Below, in pieces: positions 1-6,385 of a DNA stretch of 14,363 bases. The notes below the pieces were generated by a model. That model was not told the origin of the DNA. It was given only the letters and a program-made list of their open reading frames with translations, and ran no database searches. Position 1 is the stretch's first letter. Every line of letters starts with the position of its first letter. This stretch comes from JASKKU01 sp964416905 (GTDB lineage Archaea > Nanobdellota > Nanobdellia > Woesearchaeales > JASKKU01), in NCBI GenBank assembly GCA_964416905.1, contig CAYQFL010000018.1, positions 1 through 14,363 on the forward strand. The letters run 5' to 3'. The position numbers were made by a program, and so were the translations under genes.

Positions 1-4
1 AAAA

Positions 5-1006
5 TCAATTCACAACATTTTTAGGTGATTTATTTATGAACGAAAGAATGTTATCTGAAGTTATCTCAAGTATTCTTCTTAAAGCTTCCTCGCTATAGAA
101 AGCAATGTGAGGAGTAAATATAACATTGTCTCTGCCTAAAAGAATATGGTCTTTAACTAAATCCTTAAGCTTTTCATAATTCTTCTCATCATACAACAAT
201 TGTTTTTCCTCTTTAATCAACTCTTCGCCTTCAATAACGTCCAGACCTAAACCTGATAGAATCTTTTTATCTAACGCATAAATCAGCGCATCAGTTTCAA
301 CTACCGAGCCTCGTGAAGTGTTGATAAGAATAGCACCTTTTTTTATTTTAGTAATATTTTTCTTATTAATGAGGTGATGGGTTTCTGGAGTATGCGGCAC
401 ATGTATTGTTATAATATCTGATTTTTTCAACACATCATCAAAAGAAGCATACTCAAAACCAAGGACTTCTGATAAAAATCTATTAGGAAACTTATCGTAA
501 GCGAGCACATTCATGCCGAAGCCCTTAGCAATACGGATAACATGCAAACCTATTTTCCCTGCACCTATGACTCCTAAAGTTTTTCCATACAAATCAAAGC
601 CTTTCAAACTTTCATCAATAGAAAAATCATTTCTTAGAGTTTTAAGACAGGACTTGTACATCCTCCGAGATAATGATAAAATGAGAGCAAAAGTATGCTC
701 TGCAACAGTATTTTCCCCATAACTCGGAACATTTGAAACCACAATTTTCCGTTTTTTGCATTCTTTTAAGTTAATGTGATCTACGCCTGTAGAACGAGTT
801 GCTATGAATCTAAGATTTGGCAACTGTGCTAATAGTTTGCGGTCAATATTGGAATAAATAAATGTTGAAATAATCTTGTATGGCTTTGCATACTTAATGG
901 TTTCCATTGATAAAGGTTCAGTATAAAAAGTCAAACTATGACCCTTTAACAAACGTTTGAGATATTTCTTTTCCCAGTTCTTTGTTTCAAAAAAGGCGAT
1001 TTTCAT
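5..1006 (-). CDS. D-2-hydroxyacid dehydrogenase, D-lactate dehydrogenase-like
   Basis: NAD-dependent dehydrogenase of the D-isomer-specific 2-hydroxyacid family, probably reducing pyruvate to D-lactate (or a similar 2-keto acid) in the cytoplasm and so regenerating NAD+ in fermentation. The 333-aa product has an N-terminal catalytic half with RSTGVDHI near residue 71, the entry helix GENTVAEHTFALIL (97-110), a Rossmann GAGKIG at 148-153 with Asp171 ending the next strand (NAD preference), and the catalytic Arg232, Glu261 and His300 in the spacing of D-lactate dehydrogenases. An insert at about 262-290 and TPHIAFYSEEAL also resemble D-LDH rather than phosphoglycerate dehydrogenase. I chose the ATG at 1006: the frame opens 18 codons earlier, but homology begins at MKIAFFET and a TATA-like box lies about 28 nt upstream. 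It is divergent from the nitroreductase gene. Family is certain; substrate is inferred. Confidence 0.92.
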   Translation of the reverse strand: MKIAFFETKNWEKKYLKRLLKGHSLTFYTEPLSMETIKYAKPYKIISTFIYSNIDRKLLAQLPNLRFIATRSTGVDHINLKECKKRKIVVSNVPSYGENTVAEHTFALILSLSRRMYKSCLKTLRNDFSIDESLKGFDLYGKTLGVIGAGKIGLHVIRIAKGFGMNVLAYDKFPNRFLSEVLGFEYASFDDVLKKSDIITIHVPHTPETHHLINKKNITKIKKGAILINTSRGSVVETDALIYALDKKILSGLGLDVIEGEELIKEEKQLLYDEKNYEKLKDLVKDHILLGRDNVIFTPHIAFYSEEALRRILEITSDNILSFINKSPKNVVN

Positions 1007-1030
1007 ATACACAAAACGGATTTTTTCATT

Positions 1031-1040
1031 TATAAAAATA
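1031..1040 (-). promoter_or_regulatory. TATA-like box of the dehydrogenase gene
   Basis: Read on the minus strand this is TATTTTTATA, centred about 29 nt before the ATG at 1006. That spacing places transcription start at or just before the start codon, so the mRNA is probably leaderless. No Shine-Dalgarno sequence is visible. Confidence 0.45.
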
Positions 1041-1097
1041 TCTAAAAGGTACAAAACCACAAATTATTAATATAAGATTTTATTGAGGTAAGGTATT

Positions 1098-1769
1098 ATG
1101 GAATTAAAAGACGCTTTTTTCAAGCTTCTTGAGGGAAGACATTCTGTTAGAGACTATCTAGATAAGGCTGTAAGTTTTGATGATATCGGTTTAATACTTG
1201 AGGCAGGCAGATTATCTCCCAGTTCAGGAAACCTTCAACCATACTTCTTCATTTTAATTAAAGACAAGGATAAAAAAGAAAAAATCGCTGAGGCTTCTTT
1301 AGAACAATGGTGGATGGCTAAAGCTGCATGGCACATTGTGCTTGTTGCTGACATTGATAAATGCAAGAAGTTTTACGGTTTAAGGGGAGAGAGTTTGTAT
1401 AGCATACAAAATGTTGCAATGGCTGCTGAGAATATGCTGTTAGCTGCTCAGGCCTTAGGTTTGGGTGCTTGTTTTGTTGCTGCATTTGATGAAAACGAGA
1501 TTTCTGAACTGTTAGGAATTCCTGAAGGGTTTAGGCCTCAAGGCATAATAACTATTGGTTATGAAAGAACCTCAGAAAGAAAACCCAAGGTTAATCTAGA
1601 TAAACTTGTATATTACGACAGTTTTGGTAACAGGCTCGAGGATGTTGATTTAGTGCTGAAAAACATAAACGTTGTAGGAAGGACTGCAAAAGCATCAAAA
1701 AACCTCTATGAAAAAGTGGTGGATAAAATAAAAGAGAAAGTCAAAAAAGCTAAAGAAAAAAGCAATTAA
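1098..1769 (+). CDS. Nitroreductase-family FMN oxidoreductase
   Basis: Flavoenzyme of the nitroreductase fold, expected to act as a cytoplasmic homodimer using FMN and NAD(P)H; the substrate cannot be told from sequence. In the 223-aa product the FMN-phosphate motif RHSVRDY is at 14-20, SPSSGNLQP at 40-48, the dimer-core helix AAENMLLAAQALGLGACF at 109-126, and the closing LLGIPEGFRPQGIITIGY at 138-155. The catalytic part ends near residue 175. Residues 195-223 add a lysine-rich amphipathic tail (EKVVDKIKEKVKKAKEKSN) that the family does not need. The ATG has GAGGTAAGGT just upstream, a usable ribosome site. It is divergent from the dehydrogenase, and glmS follows after 91 nt. A small SagB-like or F420-linked role cannot be excluded, but nothing points to it. 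Confidence 0.88.
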   Translation: MELKDAFFKLLEGRHSVRDYLDKAVSFDDIGLILEAGRLSPSSGNLQPYFFILIKDKDKKEKIAEASLEQWWMAKAAWHIVLVADIDKCKKFYGLRGESLYSIQNVAMAAENMLLAAQALGLGACFVAAFDENEISELLGIPEGFRPQGIITIGYERTSERKPKVNLDKLVYYDSFGNRLEDVDLVLKNINVVGRTAKASKNLYEKVVDKIKEKVKKAKEKSN

Positions 1770-1808
1770 TCCTTTTTCAAATTAATCAAAATCTTAACAA
1801 AACGTTTC

Positions 1809-1818
1809 TAATAAAAAA
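1809..1818 (+). promoter_or_regulatory. TATA-like box of glmS
   Basis: TAATAAAAAA tract about 45 nt before the glmS ATG, allowing transcription to start near 1840. The short leader then carries GAAGGT ending 6 nt before the ATG, so glmS appears to be led by a Shine-Dalgarno site, unlike several neighbours. Confidence 0.35.
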
Positions 1819-1860
1819 CTGAAAAACCTAAAGAGAACATAATATCAAGAAGGTAAAAAA

Positions 1861-3666
1861 ATGTGCGGAATTGTTGGCATGATTGGACAAAGGTTTGATA
1901 TTACCGAACTTTTAGATAACCTGCAAAAGCTAGAATATAGGGGCTACGATTCTTCTGGAATTGCTTTTATTAACAAAGGCAAATTAATTATTGAAAAATC
2001 TAAAGGCCCTATTGGAAAACTGAGAAAAAAAGTCAAATCTGAAATGATTAACATAGGAATAGCGCATACACGATGGGCAACTCATGGAGTTCCAAATGAT
2101 ATAAACGCGCATCCTCATACTGATTGCAACAGAAAACTAGCTTTAGTCCATAATGGGATTATTGAAAATTTTGTTGAACTTAAAGAGATGCTAGAAAGAA
2201 AAGGACATAAGTTTAAATCTGAAACTGACAGCGAGGTGATTGCTCATCTTATTGAAGACAAATTCAATGGTAATCTGTATCAAGCGATACTTGAGAGTGT
2301 TAAACATCTTAAAGGCGCTTATGCTCTCGCTGTGATTCATTTAGAGAATCCAAACCAGATTATTGGTGTGAGAAAAGGTAGTCCCCTAGTATTTGGTAAA
2401 GGCAAAGAGATTTCTATTTTAGCTTCAGATGTTACACCTATTATCAAATATACAAAAGAAGTCATATTTTTAGAAGATGAAGAAATCATAACAATAACCA
2501 AAGATAATTATAAACTTACAGATTTCAACGGAAATGAAGTAGCGAGAGAATCGTATCACATCTACTGGGACGAAAACGCTGCTGAAAAGCAAGGGTTCAA
2601 ACATTTCATGATTAAAGAAATAAATGAAGAGCCTAAAGCCATTGAAAATGCCCTGGCTGGAAGAATTAAAGATAACGAAGTTGTTCTAAAAGAACTTGAT
2701 GAAATTGATTTAAATAAAATAGAGAAGATTAAAGTCATTGCATGCGGTACGAGTTATCATGCCGGCTTAGTTTTCAAATACTTCATTGAAAAGCACACAG
2801 ATTTAGATGTTGAAGTTGATGTTGCTTCAGAATTCAGGTATAGAAATATAAAAGCTGATGAGAAGACTTTGCTTATAGCAATATCTCAGTCAGGAGAAAC
2901 TGCTGACACTCTAGAGAGTGTAAGAGTTCTAAAAAAGAAAAATGCGAAGGTTATTGCCATTACAAATGTTGTCGGTTCAACTATAACTCGAGAAAGTGAT
3001 ATCACAATTTATATGAACGCCGGGCCTGAAATAGGTGTGGCAGCTACAAAAACCTATGTGAATCAATTAGTTGTGCTCTATCTTTTAGGACTAGAACTAA
3101 GTAAAAAGAAAGGTTTCTGGAACGAAGAGCTTGAGAAAGATTTAGAATTCTTAATCAATAGCTCTAGGATAATTAAAAACTTAATTAACACATTAAACCT
3201 GGAAAGTCTTGCCAAGAAATACAAAAAATATGAGCACTTTATGTACATAGGAAGGGGCATGAATTATCCTACGGCATTAGAAGCAGCATTAAAACTTAAA
3301 GAAATTAGTTACATTAATGCCACAGCATACCCTGCCGGCGAACTTAAGCATGGTCCAATAGCGTTATTAAACAAAGATTTCCCTGTATTTGCCATTGCTC
3401 CACGGGAGTCTCTGTATGAAAAAATGAAAAGCAATATCGAAGAGTGTAAATCCAGAGATGCGAAAGTTGTCGCTATAAGTGATCAGGGTAATGAAGAAAT
3501 CTCAAAAATTTGCGATGATGTCATTTATGTTCCACAAAGCCCAGAAGATATGTATCCATTAATAATCTCGCCGGCAATACAATTGTTTGCATATTTAGTC
3601 TCCGACCTAAGAGGTTACAACCCTGATAAGCCAAAAAATCTTGCGAAGAGTGTTACGGTAGAATAA
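1861..3666 (+). CDS. glmS: Glutamine--fructose-6-phosphate aminotransferase (isomerizing)
   Basis: Makes glucosamine-6-phosphate from fructose-6-phosphate and glutamine, the first step to UDP-N-acetylglucosamine for N-glycans and envelope polymers. The 601-aa product is full length (E. coli GlmS is 609). After Met1, Cys2 in MCGIVG is the glutaminase nucleophile; LEYRGYDSSGIA (24-35), HTRWATHG (69-76), NGIIENF (98-104) and GETDSEVIAH-type SETDSEVIAH (120-129) complete the class II amidotransferase domain. Two SIS domains follow: ACGTSYHAG (294-302), ISQSGETADT (341-350) and TKTYVNQL (396-403) in the first, GRGMNYPTALEAALKLKE (464-481) in the second. The C-terminus NLAKSVTVE matches the conserved end that covers the active site. 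The start is fixed by Cys2 and by GAAGGT upstream. It stands alone: no glmM or glmU neighbour is in the window. Confidence 0.97.
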   Translation: MCGIVGMIGQRFDITELLDNLQKLEYRGYDSSGIAFINKGKLIIEKSKGPIGKLRKKVKSEMINIGIAHTRWATHGVPNDINAHPHTDCNRKLALVHNGIIENFVELKEMLERKGHKFKSETDSEVIAHLIEDKFNGNLYQAILESVKHLKGAYALAVIHLENPNQIIGVRKGSPLVFGKGKEISILASDVTPIIKYTKEVIFLEDEEIITITKDNYKLTDFNGNEVARESYHIYWDENAAEKQGFKHFMIKEINEEPKAIENALAGRIKDNEVVLKELDEIDLNKIEKIKVIACGTSYHAGLVFKYFIEKHTDLDVEVDVASEFRYRNIKADEKTLLIAISQSGETADTLESVRVLKKKNAKVIAITNVVGSTITRESDITIYMNAGPEIGVAATKTYVNQLVVLYLLGLELSKKKGFWNEELEKDLEFLINSSRIIKNLINTLNLESLAKKYKKYEHFMYIGRGMNYPTALEAALKLKEISYINATAYPAGELKHGPIALLNKDFPVFAIAPRESLYEKMKSNIEECKSRDAKVVAISDQGNEEISKICDDVIYVPQSPEDMYPLIISPAIQLFAYLVSDLRGYNPDKPKNLAKSVTVE

Positions 3667-3711
3667 ACAATAAAAAAACAAAAAAGAAAAACAGTAAGAA
3701 GAAAAAAGTAA
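3667..3711 (-). terminator. T-rich terminator-like tract after the 41-codon gene
   Basis: On the minus strand this stretch is a series of T runs (up to seven) interrupted by single C, G or A bases, directly after the small gene's stop codon. Intrinsic archaeal termination needs only such T tracts. No hairpin is evident. The plus-strand side, after glmS, is purine-rich and would not terminate glmS transcription here. Confidence 0.4.
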
Positions 3712-3837
3712 TTACAACCATGCATCTGAAAACTGCAAATCAATTGAACTTGCTTTAACAGCTTCTTGAGTTATCTGTTTCATTCTTTCTAAAAAAATCC
3801 TCTCAACGAATTTTTCATCAAGATCTTGTGCAAGCAT
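3712..3837 (-). CDS. 41-aa small protein of unknown function
   Basis: I do not recognise this protein. The frame is short but has all the marks of a real gene: on the minus strand GGAGGGA precedes the ATG at 3837 with 7 nt spacing, the best Shine-Dalgarno site in the window; a TATA-like box lies about 56 nt upstream of the ATG; and T runs follow the TAA stop. The product begins MLAQDLDEKFVERIFLERMK, is strongly charged and predicted mostly helical and amphipathic, then ends in the less charged SIDLQFSDAWL. It has no cysteine, signal peptide or membrane segment, so it should be a soluble cytoplasmic peptide, perhaps binding a larger partner. It lies 121 nt downstream of thpR on the same strand and converges on glmS. 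A regulatory or complex-subunit role is possible, but none can be assigned. Confidence 0.7.
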   Translation of the reverse strand: MLAQDLDEKFVERIFLERMKQITQEAVKASSIDLQFSDAWL

Positions 3838-3843
3838 TTTTTA

Positions 3844-3850
3844 TCCCTCC
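3844..3850 (-). promoter_or_regulatory. Strong Shine-Dalgarno site of the 41-codon gene
   Basis: GGAGGGA on the minus strand, with the GGAGGG core 7 nt before the ATG at 3837. It closely matches the complement of the archaeal 16S rRNA 3' end and decides the start of the small gene. Confidence 0.75.
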
Positions 3851-3886
3851 AAGTTTTATTTATCAACAAAGCTAAAGATATAGATT

Positions 3887-3897
3887 CATATTTAAAA
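3887..3897 (-). promoter_or_regulatory. TATA-like box of the 41-codon gene
   Basis: TTTTTAAATAT on the minus strand, preceded by GG. Starting about 26 nt downstream gives a leader of about 30 nt that contains the GGAGGGA ribosome site. This suggests the small gene has its own transcript rather than depending on thpR readthrough. Confidence 0.5.
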
Positions 3898-3958
3898 ACC
3901 TTAAATGAGCAGATGTCCAGTGTCCAATGATTCTTTCTAGAGAAAGCTATAGAATATC

Positions 3959-4516
3959 TTACTCTAAAGAAAACGATTCCAAAACCTTATAGATAGGGCC
4001 TTTAGGTGTAAGCTTGCTTTCCATAAGCTCAAAAGATTTTACCTTTATAGAAAAAGGCTCTTTTAGATCATGAAAGTTTTTTAGGATTCTCAAAGAGGAA
4101 TTCAAATCTTTTACAAACTTAACTCTAAACAAGGTAATGTGGCATTCTTGAGGTTTAGAATCCAAGGACAAACCAAGGGTTTTCAACCTTTGATCAATCT
4201 GTAAAACTAAGTTTGTAAATTGCTCGCTTCTCGAATGAACAAAAACAACTCTGGGCTTTCTTTGATAAGTAAAAAAATCTAGAGTGTCAAAATTTAAATC
4301 AAAGCTTGGGAAAGCAATGGTTCTCAAGGTTTTAACCAAGAAATCTTTCTTTTGTTCTGATATATCTCCAAGAAACCTTAGAGTAATATGCAAATTATTT
4401 TCTTCTACAGGCTTTAAAGAAAGAGAACCTTGCAATTCAGCTGAAAGCTGTTTGGATAAGAGAAATAAATCCTGCTTTATCTTTTTTGGCAGGTTTATTG
4501 CTAAAAAGAGTCTCAT
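3959..4516 (-). CDS. thpR: RNA 2',3'-cyclic phosphodiesterase (2H family)
   Basis: 2H phosphoesterase that opens RNA 2',3'-cyclic phosphates to 2'-phosphates; the bacterial and archaeal members were first described as 2'-5' RNA ligases. It acts on RNA ends in the cytoplasm. The 185-aa product is the normal family length and carries both catalytic HxT motifs, His43-Ile-Thr45 in HITLRFLGD and His126-Ile-Thr128 in HITLFRVK, plus the family's C-terminal SFELMESKLTPKGPIY (161-176). It begins MRLFLAINLP, the usual first strand, so the ATG at 4516 is secure. A TATA-like box about 26 nt upstream suggests a leaderless mRNA. It is divergent from the two-TM protein gene; on its own strand the 41-codon gene follows. 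Confidence 0.94.
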   Translation of the reverse strand: MRLFLAINLPKKIKQDLFLLSKQLSAELQGSLSLKPVEENNLHITLRFLGDISEQKKDFLVKTLRTIAFPSFDLNFDTLDFFTYQRKPRVVFVHSRSEQFTNLVLQIDQRLKTLGLSLDSKPQECHITLFRVKFVKDLNSSLRILKNFHDLKEPFSIKVKSFELMESKLTPKGPIYKVLESFSLE

Positions 4517-4535
4517 TAGTAGCTAAAAACGTTCC

Positions 4536-4547
4536 AAATATAAAAAA
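4536..4547 (-). promoter_or_regulatory. TATA-like box of thpR
   Basis: Minus-strand TTTTTTATATTT centred about 26 nt before the thpR ATG, the spacing expected for a leaderless transcript. Confidence 0.5.
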
Positions 4548-4574
4548 TTTATTTAACCCAAAAATAGGGTAAGT

Positions 4575-4583
4575 TTTAAATAA
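4575..4583 (+). promoter_or_regulatory. TATA-like box of the two-TM cysteine-rich protein gene
   Basis: TTTAAATAA about 50 nt before the ATG at 4630; transcription would begin near 4605 and give a short leader without a clear Shine-Dalgarno site. Confidence 0.35.
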
Positions 4584-4629
4584 TAAGCATCTCAAAAAGA
4601 TGTTATTAAATAAGTAAACTAAAAAGAGA

Positions 4630-5421
4630 ATGAGAAGGAAGAAAAAAGAAAAGATTATACTTGGAATAAATATTACGCTCTTTTTTTTGATAGCTCTTTT
4701 ATTGTCAATTCTAGCATCCAATTCAAGCCGTGAGGAACTTGATGAAGAGTTTTATGTAAAGGTCGTAAACACATCAACCGATGAAGAGTTTTATGCAGTT
4801 TGTTTTTCTTGGGCTCAATGTTCCCCAAATAATACAATGAGCAGAGAATGTTATTCTTTAGATGACTTATCTAAACCAATAATACAAACCAAAGAATGTA
4901 ATTATCAAGAAGTTATCCACTGCACTAATGGAATAAAAGATTTTGATGAAACAGATATTGATTGTGGAGGCAGCTGTAATAGCTGTGATATCTATCAGGA
5001 TTGTAAAACAAACAATGATTGCAAAAGCGCTAATTGTCATCCTCTCAAAAAAATCTGTGTTGACAATAGTGAAATGCCGAACTTTTTACTGAATATGATT
5101 TATTCGCATCCTGTACTTATGTTCTTTACTTTAGTTATAACTCCTGCTGCAGTTTTATATTTGCTTTGGTTAAAAGCAAGCCTGGAAGAGAGCAAAATAA
5201 AAATATCACAAAAAAACAAAGAATTAATTAGAGATTTTCAAAGTTATGCGAAGCTCTTTAGAGAAAATGTTAAGAACGGGAACGTTAAAGGGGCTAAAGA
5301 TGTCTTTCTCGAGATAAACCGAATTCTATCAGAGATGGATGATGATACTTTAAAGAAGGTCATCTCAGAATATAATTCCCTAAAAGAAATATATACTAAA
5401 ATTAGCAAATCTAATGATTAG
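4630..5421 (+). CDS. Two-TM membrane protein with a cysteine-rich outer domain
   Basis: Function not recognised. The 263-aa product starts with a basic stretch (MRRKKKEK), a first membrane helix at about 9-29, an outer domain at 30-160, a second membrane helix at about 161-181, and a charged helical cytoplasmic tail of about 80 residues. The positive N-terminus argues for N-in, C-in topology. All 12 cysteines (58, 64, 74, 90, 98, 112, 116, 119, 125, 131, 136, 143) lie in the outer domain, an even number suited to disulfides. Its core NGIKDFDETDIDCGGSC is a known acidic Cys-repeat motif of secreted archaeal and bacterial proteins; DxDxxDxDCGG could bind calcium. The layout resembles a sensor or scaffold linking an outer module to a cytoplasmic coiled coil. 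A 16-nt in-frame repeat is noted separately. It is divergent from thpR, and a CBS-domain gene follows on the same strand. Confidence 0.8.
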   Translation: MRRKKKEKIILGINITLFFLIALLLSILASNSSREELDEEFYVKVVNTSTDEEFYAVCFSWAQCSPNNTMSRECYSLDDLSKPIIQTKECNYQEVIHCTNGIKDFDETDIDCGGSCNSCDIYQDCKTNNDCKSANCHPLKKICVDNSEMPNFLLNMIYSHPVLMFFTLVITPAAVLYLLWLKASLEESKIKISQKNKELIRDFQSYAKLFRENVKNGNVKGAKDVFLEINRILSEMDDDTLKKVISEYNSLKEIYTKISKSND

Positions 5422-5438
5422 GTTTAAAACATATATTC

Positions 5439-5450
5439 TTTTTAATAAAA
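5439..5450 (+). promoter_or_regulatory. TATA-like box of the CBS-domain gene
   Basis: TTTTTAATAAAA lying about 17-28 nt before the ATG at 5467, in the short gap after the two-TM gene. This suggests an independent, leaderless transcript; no ribosome site is seen. Confidence 0.4.
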
Positions 5451-5466
5451 TTTATTAACTCAATTC

Positions 5467-5961
5467 ATGTACCCTTTAGCCAAGATGAGAACAAATATCT
5501 TTGTAAGAGATGCTATGACCAAACGCCCAGTATGTGCAAAACCAAGCACAAAGATTTCTGAATGCGCTAAAATCATGAAAAAACATGATATTGGTAGCCT
5601 GTTGATAACAGATGAAAACGGCGAATTATTAGGCATAGTGACTGAAGAGGATTTTGTTAGAAGATTAATTGCAAATGAAGGGGATGTAACTAAGCCAGTT
5701 TCTACAATTATGTCAAAGTCTGTATTTACTATAGACGAATCCGAAGACATATTTGATGCAATAATGAAAATGAAAGATTTAGATATAAGACACTTACCAG
5801 TTGTTTCAGAGGACGGCAAGTTAAAAGGGTTAATTACTATGAAAGACATCTTGAGATTAGAACCACAATTATTTGAGTTGATTGTTGATATTATAGAATT
5901 AAGAGAAGAAGAAGATAAACTTTCAGTAATTAGAGAAAAGGGTTTAGATCGAGGACTCTAA
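5467..5961 (+). CDS. Two-CBS-domain protein
   Basis: Stand-alone Bateman module of 164 aa. CBS pairs bind adenosine nucleotides or related ligands and regulate a partner enzyme or transporter. CBS1 spans about 11-68 (RDAMTKRPVCAKPSTKI, GSLLITDENGELLGIVTEED) and CBS2 about 76-133 (VSTIMSKSVFTIDESEDI, RHLPVVSEDGKLKGLITMKD). Both end in the G-[IL]-[VI]-T-x-x-D strand-turn typical of ligand-binding CBS motifs. A short helical acidic tail (134-164) has no catalytic features. An internal ATG at codon 7 is an alternative start, but the box upstream fits the first ATG for a leaderless mRNA. It converges on pth2, and no obvious partner adjoins it; the divergent genes do not name its target. Confidence 0.92.
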   Translation: MYPLAKMRTNIFVRDAMTKRPVCAKPSTKISECAKIMKKHDIGSLLITDENGELLGIVTEEDFVRRLIANEGDVTKPVSTIMSKSVFTIDESEDIFDAIMKMKDLDIRHLPVVSEDGKLKGLITMKDILRLEPQLFELIVDIIELREEEDKLSVIREKGLDRGL

Positions 5962-5999
5962 ACAATTTTACATTTTTTGATTTCTTGAGAATTAATAGT

Positions 6000-6353
6000 T
6001 TATACTAATTTGAGGTCTTTTGTGATTGAATCTATTTTTTCTTCAACATCAGGGCCAATAGCAAAACAGGTAATAGTTCCTTCCTCTAACACGGTTCTTC
6101 CTGCGTCTCTTATCAAACTAACAGTAAAGCCCTTAGCTTTAGCTTCATTGAATTTTTGTAGCAGAGTATCTAGTGAGTCCACTTTTAAAACAACTTTCTT
6201 CATCCCTTCCTGCTGCCATTCTTTAACTAAAGAGGATTTACCTAAGGATATTAACTTTAAAACGTTCTCAACAGAAGCATGAGCTACCTGAACTGCGAGT
6301 TTGCCTTTAGGAAGCTTAAGGTCTGACCTGATTACAATAGCTTGTTTGTACAT
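6000..6353 (-). CDS. pth2: Peptidyl-tRNA hydrolase, Pth2 type
   Basis: Releases tRNA from peptidyl-tRNA that drops off the ribosome. The 117-aa product is the normal size of the archaeal/eukaryotic Pth2 family and unrelated to bacterial Pth. The family signatures are present: KLPKGKLAVQVAHAS (13-27, with the conserved Lys18 and His25), KEWQQEGMKKVVLKV (44-58) and DAGRTVLEEGTITCFAIGP (83-101). The usual RTQxxPGT is slightly changed to RTVLEEGT. A TATA-like box inside the end of the preceding AAA+ gene suggests its own leaderless promoter; GGAAGG also occurs but is 14 nt from the ATG, too far for a good ribosome site. It converges on the CBS gene. Confidence 0.95.
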   Translation of the reverse strand: MYKQAIVIRSDLKLPKGKLAVQVAHASVENVLKLISLGKSSLVKEWQQEGMKKVVLKVDSLDTLLQKFNEAKAKGFTVSLIRDAGRTVLEEGTITCFAIGPDVEEKIDSITKDLKLV

Positions 6354-6376
6354 AAAAACAGAATTATCCTTCCGAA

Positions 6377-6385
6377 TTTAAAAAT
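6377..6385 (-). promoter_or_regulatory. TATA-like box of pth2, overlapping the AAA+ stop codon
   Basis: Minus-strand ATTTTTAAA centred about 28 nt before the pth2 ATG. It overlaps the TAA of the AAA+ ATPase gene, so pth2 can be transcribed apart from the upstream pair. Confidence 0.45.

Noticed and set aside
3911..3946. Direct repeat TGTCCAGTGTCCA and weak hairpin CTTTC-TAGA-GAAAG after thpR
   Set aside because: Repeat units are 6-7 nt and the stem is 5 bp; both expected by chance. At most a weak terminator.
4587..4601. Hairpin CATCT-CAAAA-AGATG upstream of the two-TM gene
   Set aside because: Only a 5-bp stem in AT-rich sequence, not followed by T runs and not linked to a clear regulatory context.
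4437..4721. Open frame on the minus strand covering the thpR start and the start of the two-TM gene
   Set aside because: Hydrophobic, low-complexity translation antisense to a clear coding start; it has no ribosome site, and thpR and the two-TM protein explain both strands.
5460..5849. Minus-strand open frame of about 129 codons over the CBS gene
   Set aside because: Antisense to an unmistakable two-CBS-domain protein; no family features of its own.
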